From positions 4,228,001-4,292,000 of the forward strand of contig NZ_CP082839.1 of NCBI RefSeq assembly GCF_019930585.1: DNA of 64,000 nucleotides, given 5' to 3'. Position 1 is the stretch's first letter. Every line of letters starts with the position of its first letter. Below the pieces are notes generated by a model. That model was not told the origin of the DNA, did not search any database, and saw only the letters and a program-made list of their open reading frames with translations. Shown here piece by piece: positions 55,612 to 63,529 of this stretch. Made by a program: the position numbers and the translations under genes. Source of the stretch: Sphingomonas nostoxanthinifaciens. Its GTDB lineage: Bacteria; Pseudomonadota; Alphaproteobacteria; Sphingomonadales; Sphingomonadaceae.

Positions 55612-56295
55612 ATGGATTTGAGCCCGCTGCCGGTCGAAAGCGTCGTCGGCGCCTTCCTGCTCGCATTTCCCGCGCTGTTCTCGATCGTCAATCCGATCGG
55701 CTCCGCGCTGATCTTCCACGGGGTCACGAGCAGCCGGGAACGCACCGAACGCCACCGCATGGCGGGGCGGGTGGCGGTCTATGCGCTGATCGTGCTGCTC
55801 GTCTCGCTGTGGCTGGGCGGCTACGTGCTCAACTTCTTCGGCGTCAGCCTGAGCGCGCTGCGGATCGGCGGCGGGCTGGTGGTGGCGGTGCGCGCATGGG
55901 GCCTGCTGATGCAGCCCGAGGAGCATGAGGAGCGCAAGGCGAGCTCGGCCGAGCCGGCGCAGGATGCGGAGGACGTCGCCTTCTTCCCGCTTACCATGCC
56001 GTTGACGACCGGGCCGGGCACGATCGCGGTCGCGATCGCCCTGTCCTCGCAGCGGCCGGCGAGCGGAATCGGGACGTTCAGCTTTTTCGCGGGCGTCAGC
56101 GCCGCGGCGCTGGCGATCACCGCGGTGATCTGGCTGTGCTACCGCTGGGCGGACGAGGTCACCCGCTTGCTCGGGCGCGGCGGCGCGCGCGTGCTGTCGC
56201 GGCTGGTGGCGTTCCTGCTGTTGTGCGTCGGCGTCCAGATCATCGTGACCGGCGTGACCGGCATCGGCGGCCTGCTCACCGCGCACGGCGCCTGA
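55612..56295 (+). CDS. MarC-family integral membrane protein
   Basis: A 227-residue protein with six membrane helices. FPALFSIVNPIGSALIFHG near the start and FFPLTMPLTTGPGTIAVAIAL in the centre are the duplicated NP(I/L)G/TGPG signatures of MarC (UPF0056). The family was once thought to give drug resistance; its real role is unclear. ATG 55612 is preferred (GGGAA 8 nt before); ATG 55597 is in frame. Stands alone after tRNA-Ser, convergent with the next gene. Confidence 0.92.
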   Translation: MDLSPLPVESVVGAFLLAFPALFSIVNPIGSALIFHGVTSSRERTERHRMAGRVAVYALIVLLVSLWLGGYVLNFFGVSLSALRIGGGLVVAVRAWGLLMQPEEHEERKASSAEPAQDAEDVAFFPLTMPLTTGPGTIAVAIALSSQRPASGIGTFSFFAGVSAAALAITAVIWLCYRWADEVTRLLGRGGARVLSRLVAFLLLCVGVQIIVTGVTGIGGLLTAHGA

Positions 56296-56305
56296 CGGAT
56301 AGCGC

Positions 56306-57136
56306 CTACAGCATCTCCAATGGCTTTGGGCCGTTCGGGGGCGGAAACGCTGCATCGAGCGCCGCCCGATCGTCGTCGTCCAGCACGATATCGGCCGCGC
56401 GCCGATTCTCCTCGACATGTTCGCGCGAGCCCGCCTTGGGAATCGCGATGATGCCCTCCTGCTCGAGCAGCCACGCGAGCGCGACCTGCGCCGGTGTGGC
56501 TCCCTTGCGATCGGCGATCGAGTGCAGCGCGCGATGCGACAGCAAGCGGCCCTGCTCGACCGGGCTATAGGCCATGACCGGGATGTTGCGGTCGCGCAGC
56601 CACGGCATGAGATCGAATTCGGGTCTACGCCGCGTCAGATTGTAGAGAATCTGGTCGGTCGCGCAGGCTTGGCCACCTGCCGCGACCAATTCCTCCATAT
56701 CGTCGAGATCGAGATTGCTGACGCCCCAGCGCAGGATCTTGCCGGCCTCCACCAGCCTCTCCATCGCCGCGACCGTCTCGGCCAGCGGCACATTGCCGCG
56801 CCAATGGAGCAGATAGAGATCGAGCCGGTCGGTGCCGAGCCGTTGCAGGCTCGCCTCGCACGCGCGCGCCAGCCGGTCGCGCGACGCATTCTGCGGATAG
56901 GCCTTGCTGACGAGGAAGACGGCGTCGCGGCACCCGGCGATCGCCTCTCCTACCACCCGTTCCGCTCCGCCCTCGGCATACATTTCGGCGGTGTCGATCA
57001 GCGTCATGCCGAGGTCGATCCCGGCCTGCAGCGCGGCGACCTCCCGCTTGGTGTCGCCGCCGCGCTCGCCCATCATCCAGCTGCCCTGGCCGAGCGCGGG
57101 CACCGCGGTGCCGTCGGGCAGGCGCACCGTCCGCAT
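56306..57136 (-). CDS. Aldo/keto reductase
   Basis: A 276-residue (beta/alpha)8-barrel NADPH-dependent oxidoreductase. The catalytic tetrad is visible as DTAEMYAEG (Asp, Tyr), VFLVSKAYP (Lys) and LYLLHWRGNVP (His); the cofactor end reads GIIAIPKAGSREHVEEN. Substrate unknown. It starts at ATG 57136 in TGATG overlap with the ClpP-like gene (a GTG at 57139 is also possible), so the two are coupled. Confidence 0.92.
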   Translation of the reverse strand: MRTVRLPDGTAVPALGQGSWMMGERGGDTKREVAALQAGIDLGMTLIDTAEMYAEGGAERVVGEAIAGCRDAVFLVSKAYPQNASRDRLARACEASLQRLGTDRLDLYLLHWRGNVPLAETVAAMERLVEAGKILRWGVSNLDLDDMEELVAAGGQACATDQILYNLTRRRPEFDLMPWLRDRNIPVMAYSPVEQGRLLSHRALHSIADRKGATPAQVALAWLLEQEGIIAIPKAGSREHVEENRRAADIVLDDDDRAALDAAFPPPNGPKPLEML

Positions 57137-57708
57137 CACAGCACCGCCGCGACTAGGCCGAGCCGCTGCGCCTCGTTCGCCTCGATATACCAGTTGGACG
57201 GCGCGCGCTCGAGCACCTCGGCCATCGTCACGCTCGATCCGCGCACGAGATTCTCAAACCCCTCATTCTGGATCGCGATCGACGCCTCGATCTCGTGCAG
57301 GGTCGCCTTCACCGTGGCGATGCAGGTGGTGAGCGGGCCGTCGATGACGAGCTGCTTCGACAGCTTGCGCTCGTGCACCATCAGCCGCGTGCCGCGCGTG
57401 AGATAGCGATTCTCGGGCGCGAAGAAGCTCATGAAGGTGGTGCCTGCCGAGTAGATCGCCGCCTTGCCGAGGAAGACGAAGCGGCGCGCCGGATCGAGAT
57501 CGCTGTGGAAGCGGATATCCTCGCCCATCATCCGCGCGACCTCGGGATCGCCGCCCAGCGTCGACAGCTCGACGACGACGAGACCGTCGACCGGCGTCGC
57601 GTGCGCCAGCTGGTCGCGAAAGCACGCATACATGTCGTAATCGACCGGCCCCGAGAGAAGGATGCCGGGATTCCCGAATTTCTCTGGCGTCAGCGTCTCG
57701 GTCGTCAT
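57136..57708 (-). CDS. ClpP-like serine peptidase (S14)
   Basis: A 190-residue ClpP-fold protein. The nucleophile Ser lies in AIYSAGTTFM (aligned with ASMG of ClpP) and the His in RLMVHERKL; GPVDYDMYACFRDQL and STLGGDPEVARMMGEDI form the core. It is divergent from housekeeping ClpP and has no ClpX or ClpA next to it, so it may work alone or on special substrates. ATG 57708 has GGAG 7 nt upstream. Coupled with an aldo/keto reductase gene. Confidence 0.85.
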   Translation of the reverse strand: MTTETLTPEKFGNPGILLSGPVDYDMYACFRDQLAHATPVDGLVVVELSTLGGDPEVARMMGEDIRFHSDLDPARRFVFLGKAAIYSAGTTFMSFFAPENRYLTRGTRLMVHERKLSKQLVIDGPLTTCIATVKATLHEIEASIAIQNEGFENLVRGSSVTMAEVLERAPSNWYIEANEAQRLGLVAAVL

Positions 57709-57776
57709 GCGGGGCTCCGGTGATTTGAAGCCGTCAGGAACGCACGTCGCACGCTTTCGAGCCACTCTGGTTCGGG

Positions 57777-58511
57777 TCAACCTCCCGTCGCGTGCAGCGT
57801 CGCGCCGTTGGCGCGCAGCCAGGCGCGCTCGGCCTTGCCGTCATGCCCCAGCAGGCGCGCGGCGGCGGCGTGGAAATCGGGGCCGTGGTGCATGTGCAGC
57901 CGGTGCGCGACCTCATGCGCGACGATCGCATGGCGCACCGCCGCCGGCGCGAGAATCAGCCGCCAGCTGTAGGCGATGTCGCCCGATGACGAGCAGCTGC
58001 CCCAGCGCGTGCGCGCATCGCCCACGCGCACGCGGCCGACCGTGACGCCGGCGCGCATGGCCATCGCCCGCGTCTCCGTCTCCAGCGCGGCGATCGCCTG
58101 CGCCTTCAGCCAGCGCAGCACGCGCGCGCCGACCATGTCTTCGGGGCCGCCGAGCACGAGCCGGTCGCCACTGCGCCGCACCGTGCGGGTGCTTTCGGGC
58201 TGCCAGTCGATCCTCAGCGGCGCGCCCTCGAACATGATCGTCGCACCCGGCCCGAGCGGTTGCGCTGCCGGCACGCGCGCGAGGACCGCCTCGATCCAGG
58301 CGCGCTTGCTCTCCGCCCAGGCGAGCGCGGGGGCGAGCGGGGCGCGGCGCGGCAGGGTCAGCCGCACGCGCCCGTCGCGCGGGTCGACCGCCAGCCGCAT
58401 CCGCCGCGCCTGCGCCGAGCGCACCACCGTCAGCGGACGGACGTGGCTGCCGCCGCGGAAGACCGGCTCAGAGCTCGCGGTCGACAAGGTGATATTCGAG
58501 CTCGCCGGCAT
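57777..58511 (-). CDS. YgjP-like metallopeptidase domain protein
   Basis: A 244-residue protein of the YgjP/SprT-like (DUF45) zincin group. The Zn site is VAHEVAHRLHMHHGPDFH (HExxH with a further His); the earlier DARTRWGSCSSSGDIAYSWRLILAP is the DUF45 hallmark. Substrate unknown; some relatives act with type I restriction genes, but none is present here. Start at 58511 overlaps the next gene by 44 nt; no better start is visible. Confidence 0.88.
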   Translation of the reverse strand: MPASSNITLSTASSEPVFRGGSHVRPLTVVRSAQARRMRLAVDPRDGRVRLTLPRRAPLAPALAWAESKRAWIEAVLARVPAAQPLGPGATIMFEGAPLRIDWQPESTRTVRRSGDRLVLGGPEDMVGARVLRWLKAQAIAALETETRAMAMRAGVTVGRVRVGDARTRWGSCSSSGDIAYSWRLILAPAAVRHAIVAHEVAHRLHMHHGPDFHAAAARLLGHDGKAERAWLRANGATLHATGG

Positions 58512-58899
58512 CGTCCTCCGACACCGTCCAGCCGCGGGTCGACATGCCCGCCTGGTGCACCGTCTCGCGGCTGCCGCTGATGAGGTAATGCCAGTCCGGC
58601 AACGGCTCGCCCGCCGCCACCAGCCGGTAGGCGCAGGTCGACGGCAGCCATTCGAGCTCCTCGAGCTTGGCGGGGGTCAGCCGCACGCAATCGGGCACGA
58701 AGGTGCGACGGTTGCGATAGTCGCTGCACTGGGCATTCTTGCGATCGAGCAGGCGACAGGCGACGTTGGTCGGGAAGACCTCGCCCGTCTCCTCGTCCTC
58801 CAATTTGTGGAGGCAGCATTTGCCGCAGCCGTCGCACAAAGATTCCCATTCGGGGCGCGACAGCTTCGCCAGCGGCTTCTCTTCCCAGAAGCGGCTCAT
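58468..58899 (-). CDS. YcgN-family cysteine-cluster protein (UPF0260)
   Basis: A 143-residue protein with the CxxCxxCC-type metal cluster CDGCGKCCLHKLEDEETGEVFPTNVACRLLD and further Cys in CSDYRNRR, VPDCVRLTP and STCAYRL. The family is conserved but of unknown function; it probably binds a Zn or Fe-S centre. The start at 58899 overlaps the sco stop by ATGA. Confidence 0.9.
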   Translation of the reverse strand: MSRFWEEKPLAKLSRPEWESLCDGCGKCCLHKLEDEETGEVFPTNVACRLLDRKNAQCSDYRNRRTFVPDCVRLTPAKLEELEWLPSTCAYRLVAAGEPLPDWHYLISGSRETVHQAGMSTRGWTVSEDDAGELEYHLVDREL

Positions 58900-59486
58900 T
58901 TGACCCACGTCGCGAACGTGGCGGCGACCTGCGCCGCGTCGGTGTCGACCGGGACGAGCGCGATCGGCTTGTCATCAGGCCCGAACAGCATCGCGACGGT
59001 CGAATGCTGCATCAGATAGCCCGACGCGCCCTTCTCCGGCTCGGCCTTCTGGTAGAAGACGGCATATTGCTTGGCGGTGGCGGCGATCGCCGCGTCGCTG
59101 CCCGTCAGCCCGATCATGCGTGGATGGAAGGCGGCGACATAGGCCTTGAGCACCGCCGGCGTGTCGCGCGCCGGGTCGACCGTGATGAACACAGGCAGCA
59201 CCTTGGCGGCGCGGACGGGATCGGTGCGCTCGAACGCGCGCAGGCCGCGGCCCAGCACCTGCATCTCGGTCGGGCAGACGTCCGGGCAGAAGGTATAGCC
59301 GAAATAGACCACCGGATAATGGCCGAGCAGCCGGGCGCTGTCGAACGGCTTGCCGTCCTGATCGGTGAGCGCGAAATGGCCGCCCAGCTTTGCCCCTGCC
59401 AGCGGCGGCGTGCCCGCCGGCGGTGCGCGATGGCACGCCGCGAGCCCGACGAGGGCGGCGAACAGCACGGGCAAGGCTTTGTTCAT
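58896..59486 (-). CDS. SCO1/SenC copper chaperone lipoprotein
   Basis: A 196-residue membrane-anchored thioredoxin-fold protein. Lipobox LAAC with Cys18; copper ligands Cys67 and Cys71 in FCPDVC and His161 in MQHST. Sco proteins deliver copper to the CuA site of cytochrome c oxidase. Overlaps the YcgN gene by 4 nt, and is divergent from the ankyrin gene. No oxidase genes are in view. Confidence 0.94.
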   Translation of the reverse strand: MNKALPVLFAALVGLAACHRAPPAGTPPLAGAKLGGHFALTDQDGKPFDSARLLGHYPVVYFGYTFCPDVCPTEMQVLGRGLRAFERTDPVRAAKVLPVFITVDPARDTPAVLKAYVAAFHPRMIGLTGSDAAIAATAKQYAVFYQKAEPEKGASGYLMQHSTVAMLFGPDDKPIALVPVDTDAAQVAATFATWVK

Positions 59487-59565
59487 GGCGAGTGGGGTGA
59501 TGCTTTGCTAAGCGCGCGCTGGCAAGCGGCGCCGATCTGCCGAGAGCCGTAAGGGAGCGATTGAA

Positions 59566-60180
59566 ATGGGTGCGACGCGCGACTTTTCCAGGGTCATGCT
59601 GGCCACGGCGGCCGCATTGACGCTGGCGACGGCTGCATTCGCACAATTTTCCGACAGCTATTCGTTCCTGAAGGCGGTCAAGGATGCCGATGGCGCCAAG
59701 ACCATGGAATTTCTCAACAAGCCCGGCCAGCCGGTGCTGAACGCACGCGATCCGGCGAGCGGAGATGCCGCGCTCCACATGATCGTGAAGCGCCACGACC
59801 AGACGTGGCTGTCCTTCCTGATCGGGCGTGGCGCACAGGTCGACGTGCGCGATCGCGACGGCAATACCCCGCTGATGACCGCGGTGCAGCTGTCCGATCC
59901 GGCATCGGCCCAGCTGCTGGTGGAAAGCGGCGCGAAGGTGAACCTGGTCAATAATCGCGGCGAAACACCGCTGATCATGGCGGTGCAGCACCGCGACGTC
60001 GCGAGCGCACGCCTGCTGATTTCAGCGGGGGCGGACCCGAAGATCGCCGACACCATCGCCGGCAAGAGCGCGCACGATTATGCGACCGAGGACAGCCGCG
60101 CCGCCCCGATCCTGCGCATGATGGACGAGGCCAAGCCCAAGGCGCCGGCGGCGGAGATTGCCGGGCCGGTCCGGCGATAA
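59566..60180 (+). CDS. Exported ankyrin-repeat protein
   Basis: A 204-residue protein: a signal peptide of ~27 residues (ending TAAFA), then about four ankyrin repeats from residue 45 to 190, e.g. DRDGNTPLMTAVQLSDPASAQLLVESGAKVN and NRGETPLIMAVQHRDVASARLLISAGA. A short basic tail follows. Ankyrin repeats bind proteins; this one would act in the periplasm. AGGGAG lies 8 nt before the ATG. No partner is evident. Confidence 0.92.
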   Translation: MGATRDFSRVMLATAAALTLATAAFAQFSDSYSFLKAVKDADGAKTMEFLNKPGQPVLNARDPASGDAALHMIVKRHDQTWLSFLIGRGAQVDVRDRDGNTPLMTAVQLSDPASAQLLVESGAKVNLVNNRGETPLIMAVQHRDVASARLLISAGADPKIADTIAGKSAHDYATEDSRAAPILRMMDEAKPKAPAAEIAGPVRR

Positions 60181-60214
60181 AGCAAGCGCGCTTCGCCCCC
60201 GGCAGACCGACGCC

Positions 60215-60697
60215 TCAGTCCAGTCCCGCCAGCCCCGGATCGAGCGAACCCAGCAGCCGCTGCGCAGCGCGGCGCCCGAAGCGAAGCGTTTCCACCTTGC
60301 GGCGCGCGCCCGGCATCGGGCGATGCGTGGGCTGACGCAACATTTCCGCGCCATAACGGTCGGCCACGATCAGCCCGGCGCAGTCCGGGCGGAAATGCTC
60401 CTCGTCGAACGGCTCCAGGGCGAAGCCGGCGGGCACCGCCCAGCAAAATCGGTCGCAATAATCCAGGTATTCCGGCCACTTGGCATCGCCACGCAGATCG
60501 GCGCGCGACACCTTGATCTCGACGATCGTGATGCATCCCTTGCCGTCGAGCGCCATGATGTCGGCGCGGCGGCCATTACCCAGCGGCACCTCGCACAATG
60601 CCACCAGATCATGCTGCCAGAACAGACGCGCCACGCCGCGCGCGACATCGGCCGCGATCAAAGGTGCGTCGTCGAAGCAGGGTAAAGCCGTGGCCAT
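60215..60697 (-). CDS. mmcB: MmcB-family DNA repair protein
   Basis: A 160-residue PD-(D/E)xK nuclease-fold protein (DUF2851-like/MmcB). The active-site pattern is RRADIMALD followed by ITIVEIKVSRADLRGD, then WPEYLDYCDRFCWAVP. Caulobacter MmcB works in repair after mitomycin C damage. It lies 48 nt upstream of the DUF1491 gene's end-to-start string but is probably its own unit. Confidence 0.9.
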   Translation of the reverse strand: MATALPCFDDAPLIAADVARGVARLFWQHDLVALCEVPLGNGRRADIMALDGKGCITIVEIKVSRADLRGDAKWPEYLDYCDRFCWAVPAGFALEPFDEEHFRPDCAGLIVADRYGAEMLRQPTHRPMPGARRKVETLRFGRRAAQRLLGSLDPGLAGLD

Positions 60698-60745
60698 CGC
60701 CCGAGTTTAGAACAGGATAGGAACAGTTGGAAGCCGATTCGCCCG

Positions 60746-61072
60746 CTATTCCGTGACCTCGTCCACGATCGTACGGGCGTCGGCCGCATCGAGCTCGACC
60801 ACCCACAGGTCCGGGTCGCGCTGCCGCCGCCGGGCGATATAGTCGGTGCGGTCACCCGAATCGGCAGGGCCGGTCGGCGTCCAGCGATAGGTGCCGGTCG
60901 GATCGAGCACGCGTTCGAGCAGCGCGCCGGGGACGCCGCGCTCGGCGAGCTGGATCAGCAGCACCCCCGCAGTCGCGTCGCCGCGCGCCAGCACCATCGC
61001 CGATCCGCCGGCGGCCTCGGTCCGGCGGATCAGCGCCGAGACCAGCATCCCGGCGCTGAGCCGGGCGGCCAT
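60746..61072 (-). CDS. DUF1491 family protein
   Basis: A 108-residue protein starting MAARLSAGMLVSALIRRTEAAGG, then GDATAGVLLIQLAERG and RDPDLWVVELDAADARTIVDEVTE. It matches the alphaproteobacterial DUF1491 family, of unknown function. It is the one after ptsN on the same strand (1-nt gap between the ptsN stop and this ATG), an order I associate with sphingomonads. Confidence 0.85.
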   Translation of the reverse strand: MAARLSAGMLVSALIRRTEAAGGSAMVLARGDATAGVLLIQLAERGVPGALLERVLDPTGTYRWTPTGPADSGDRTDYIARRRQRDPDLWVVELDAADARTIVDEVTE

Positions 61073-61073
61073 G

Positions 61074-61541
61074 TCAGGCGGCGTCGCGCGCGTCGGCGTG
61101 GGTGAGCAGCGCGTAAAGTGCGTCGTTCGATCCCGCACCACGCAGCTTCGCCACGAACGGCCGGTCACGCAGCCGCCGGCTGACGCGCGCGAGCGCCTTG
61201 AGATGCTCGACACCTGAATCGGGCGGCGACAGCAGCAGGAAGACGAGGTCGACCGGCATGTCGTCGATCGACTGGAAATCGACCGGCGTCGCCAGTTTCG
61301 CGAACACGCCAACCACCTGGGTCAGCCCCTCGATCTTACCGTGGGGGATCGCCACGCCCTCACCAAAGCCGGTCGAGCCCAGCCGCTCGCGCTCGACCAG
61401 CCGATCGACGATCAGCCGCGCCTCGATGCCGGTGATCCTCTGGGCGGCTGCGCCAAGCTGTTGAAACAGGGTCTTCTTGTTGGGCACCGTGACGCCGGCC
61501 AGAACAGCCTCCGGCGTCAGGATATCCATCAGGTCATCCAT
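61074..61541 (-). CDS. ptsN: Nitrogen-type PTS enzyme IIA
   Basis: A 155-residue regulatory phosphocarrier, EIIA-Ntr. The phosphorylated residue is His67 in GVAIPHGKI; LTPEAVLAGVTVPNKKTLFQQLG and PVDLVFLLLSP are family-typical. It takes phosphate from EI-Ntr/NPr and regulates potassium, nitrogen and phosphate responses rather than carrying sugar. It lies between hpf and the DUF1491 gene, not next to rpoN as in many other proteobacteria. Confidence 0.95.
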   Translation of the reverse strand: MDDLMDILTPEAVLAGVTVPNKKTLFQQLGAAAQRITGIEARLIVDRLVERERLGSTGFGEGVAIPHGKIEGLTQVVGVFAKLATPVDFQSIDDMPVDLVFLLLSPPDSGVEHLKALARVSRRLRDRPFVAKLRGAGSNDALYALLTHADARDAA

Positions 61542-61580
61542 CGCACTGATACTTTCAAAATCAGGATCCGCCGGCGGCGG

Positions 61581-62156
61581 TCAGGCGGCGCGCTGCGGCT
61601 CCACCCAGCCGATCGTGCCGTCGCCGCGCCGATACACCATGTTGAACGCCCCGGTGCCGAGATTCTTGAACAGCAATGCGTTGGTGTTGCGCAGATCGAG
61701 CATCATCACCGCGTCGGACACGCTCGCCTCGGGCACGTCGACGCGCGTCTCGGCAATGACGGGCGGATGATCGCCACCGACCTCGTCCTCGTCCACTTCG
61801 GGCGCGGATTGGAACACGGTGTAGCCGGCATCCGCGTCGATCTGGCCGATCGACACACCCTGCCGGCTCTTGAGCCGCTTCATGTAGCGGCGCAGCTGCG
61901 TCTCGATCCGGTCGGCCGCCTGATCGAACGAGGGGTGTGCCTCGATGCCCTGGCCCGCGCCCTTGAGGATCACGCCCTGCATGACGTGCGCGACGATGTC
62001 GCAGGAGAAGCTGCCATGGGGAGCGTGACCGAAGGTGACGTGGGCGGAGATGCTGCGCGAGAAATATTTGTCGGCAATCGCCTGCAGTCGCTCCTCGACA
62101 TGCACGCGGAGCGCTTCACCCGTATCGACCTGATGGCCCGACACCCGAATGTCCAT
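61581..62156 (-). CDS. hpf: Ribosome hibernation promoting factor, long form
   Basis: A 191-residue protein with the N-terminal S30AE domain (MDIRVSGHQVDTGEALRVHVEERLQAI) and the C-terminal dimerisation domain (AVMMLDLRNTNALLFKN, then NMVYRRGDGTIGWVEP). The long form joins 70S ribosomes into 100S dimers in stationary phase. ATG 62156 has AAGGAG 7 nt before it. ptsN follows 39 nt downstream. Confidence 0.95.
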   Translation of the reverse strand: MDIRVSGHQVDTGEALRVHVEERLQAIADKYFSRSISAHVTFGHAPHGSFSCDIVAHVMQGVILKGAGQGIEAHPSFDQAADRIETQLRRYMKRLKSRQGVSIGQIDADAGYTVFQSAPEVDEDEVGGDHPPVIAETRVDVPEASVSDAVMMLDLRNTNALLFKNLGTGAFNMVYRRGDGTIGWVEPQRAA

Positions 62157-62217
62157 GGTCACTTCTCCTTTGTGCCTTCTCGGCGGCCGAGCGCGAAAGC
62201 CCAGCCGCCGGCTTGGG

Positions 62218-62925
62218 TCAAGCCGTGGCGGGCACCTGAGCCCACAGCGGATCGACCAGCTTCTGGATAAACGCGGCGTGGCGTTCCAGTTCCGCCGCGC
62301 TCGCATGATGCGGGCGTGGCGGACGGACGATCAACGGCGCCGCGTTACGCACAGCTACGGCTTCGGCCGATATGGCGGCATCGGCGTTCTCGGCTGCGAG
62401 CATGAACCCGATCTGGCGACCGCCGCACAGCTCGACATAGACCTGCGCAAGAAGCTCGGCATCGAGCAAGGCGCCATGCTTGACGCGCTGGCTGCGATCG
62501 ACACCATATCGGCTGCAAAGCGCGTCGAGGCTGTGCTTCGCGCCAGGATGGCGCGTGCGGGCGATCGCCAGCGTGTCGATCATGCGGGTCATCGCCACTG
62601 ACGGATGGCCGCACTGGGCCAGCTCCCAGTTGAGGAAGGCGAAGTCGAACGTGGCGTTGTGCGCGACCAGCGGACTGTCGCCCAGGAACGCGATCAGCTC
62701 CTCGGCGACGAGATGGAAGCAGGGCTTGTCCGACAGGAAGATCGCCGACAGCCCGTGCACCGCCTCGGCCTCGCTCGGCATCGAGCGTTCGGGATTGATG
62801 TAGGCATGGAAGGTCTGGCCGGTCGGCACGCGATTGACGATCTCGACACAGCCGATCTCGACCAGCCGATGGCCCTCCTGGGGGCTCAGGCCGGTGGTTT
62901 CGGTATCGAAGACGATCTCCCGCAT
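62218..62925 (-). CDS. dnaQ: DNA polymerase III epsilon subunit (3'-5' proofreading exonuclease)
   Basis: A 235-residue DEDDh exonuclease. Exo I is IVFDTETTGLSP, Exo II VAHNATFDFAFLNWEL, Exo III has His and Asp in HSLDALCSRYGVDRSQRVKHGALLDAELLA. It proofreads for the replicative polymerase. It lies 7 nt after coaE, in an aroE-coaE-dnaQ string conserved in alphaproteobacteria. Confidence 0.96.
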   Translation of the reverse strand: MREIVFDTETTGLSPQEGHRLVEIGCVEIVNRVPTGQTFHAYINPERSMPSEAEAVHGLSAIFLSDKPCFHLVAEELIAFLGDSPLVAHNATFDFAFLNWELAQCGHPSVAMTRMIDTLAIARTRHPGAKHSLDALCSRYGVDRSQRVKHGALLDAELLAQVYVELCGGRQIGFMLAAENADAAISAEAVAVRNAAPLIVRPPRPHHASAAELERHAAFIQKLVDPLWAQVPATA

Positions 62926-62932
62926 CGCGCGA

Positions 62933-63529
62933 TTATCGGCCTGCCGCGCGGGCGAGGCAAGCGACGATGGCGCGCACCGCAGCGCGCGTGGCGTGGATCG
63001 TGCCCCCGGTCGGGATCACGAAATCGGCACGCGCGCGCTTCACATGATCGGGCAGTTGCAGCGCGCGGATGCGGGTGAGCCGCGCTGCCGTCATTCCGGG
63101 CCGCGCGAGCACGCGACGGCGCTGCAGCCATGCCGATGCGGACACGACCGCGATGAGATCGACCTCGCGCCAGCCGCCCTTCTCAAACAGCAACGGCACG
63201 TCGAGCACCACCAGCCGCCGTGCCTGATGCCGCCGCACGAAGTCTCGCCGCGCCCGTCGCACGGCGGGAAGCATGACGGCTTCCAGCCGGGCAAGCGCCG
63301 CCTTGTCGCCCAGCACGGCATCGGCGAGCCGGATGCGATCGACGCCCGCATCCCCGGTGGTGCCGGGGTGAAGCGCCTCGATCGCCGCGACCAGCGCACC
63401 GCCGGCACCCTGCAGGCGGCGCACCTCGGCATCGGCGTCGAACACCGGAACGCCGGCCTGCCGGAACAAGGTGGCGACGGTCGATTTGCCCATGCCGATC
63501 GACCCGGTGAGGCCGAGCACGATCGTCAC
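62933..63529 (-). CDS. coaE: Dephospho-CoA kinase
   Basis: A 198-residue P-loop kinase for the final step of coenzyme A synthesis. Walker A is GLTGSIGMGKST; VPVFDADAEVRRL, VVLDVPLLFEKGG and RRRVLARPGMTAARLTRI are the family's substrate and lid parts. It starts GTG 63529, overlapping the aroE stop by GTGA. Confidence 0.95.
   Translation of the reverse strand: MTIVLGLTGSIGMGKSTVATLFRQAGVPVFDADAEVRRLQGAGGALVAAIEALHPGTTGDAGVDRIRLADAVLGDKAALARLEAVMLPAVRRARRDFVRRHQARRLVVLDVPLLFEKGGWREVDLIAVVSASAWLQRRRVLARPGMTAARLTRIRALQLPDHVKRARADFVIPTGGTIHATRAAVRAIVACLARAAGR

Noticed and set aside
54502..56418. A 638-codon minus-strand frame covering tRNA-Ser and marC
   Set aside because: Only the last 248 codons are a gene (EipA, with its own signal peptide); the remainder crosses a tRNA and opposes MarC.
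57777..58511. Type I restriction-associated metallopeptidase or defence locus
   Set aside because: The DUF45-type domain can occur in restriction operons, but no hsd genes are present, so a defence role is not supported.
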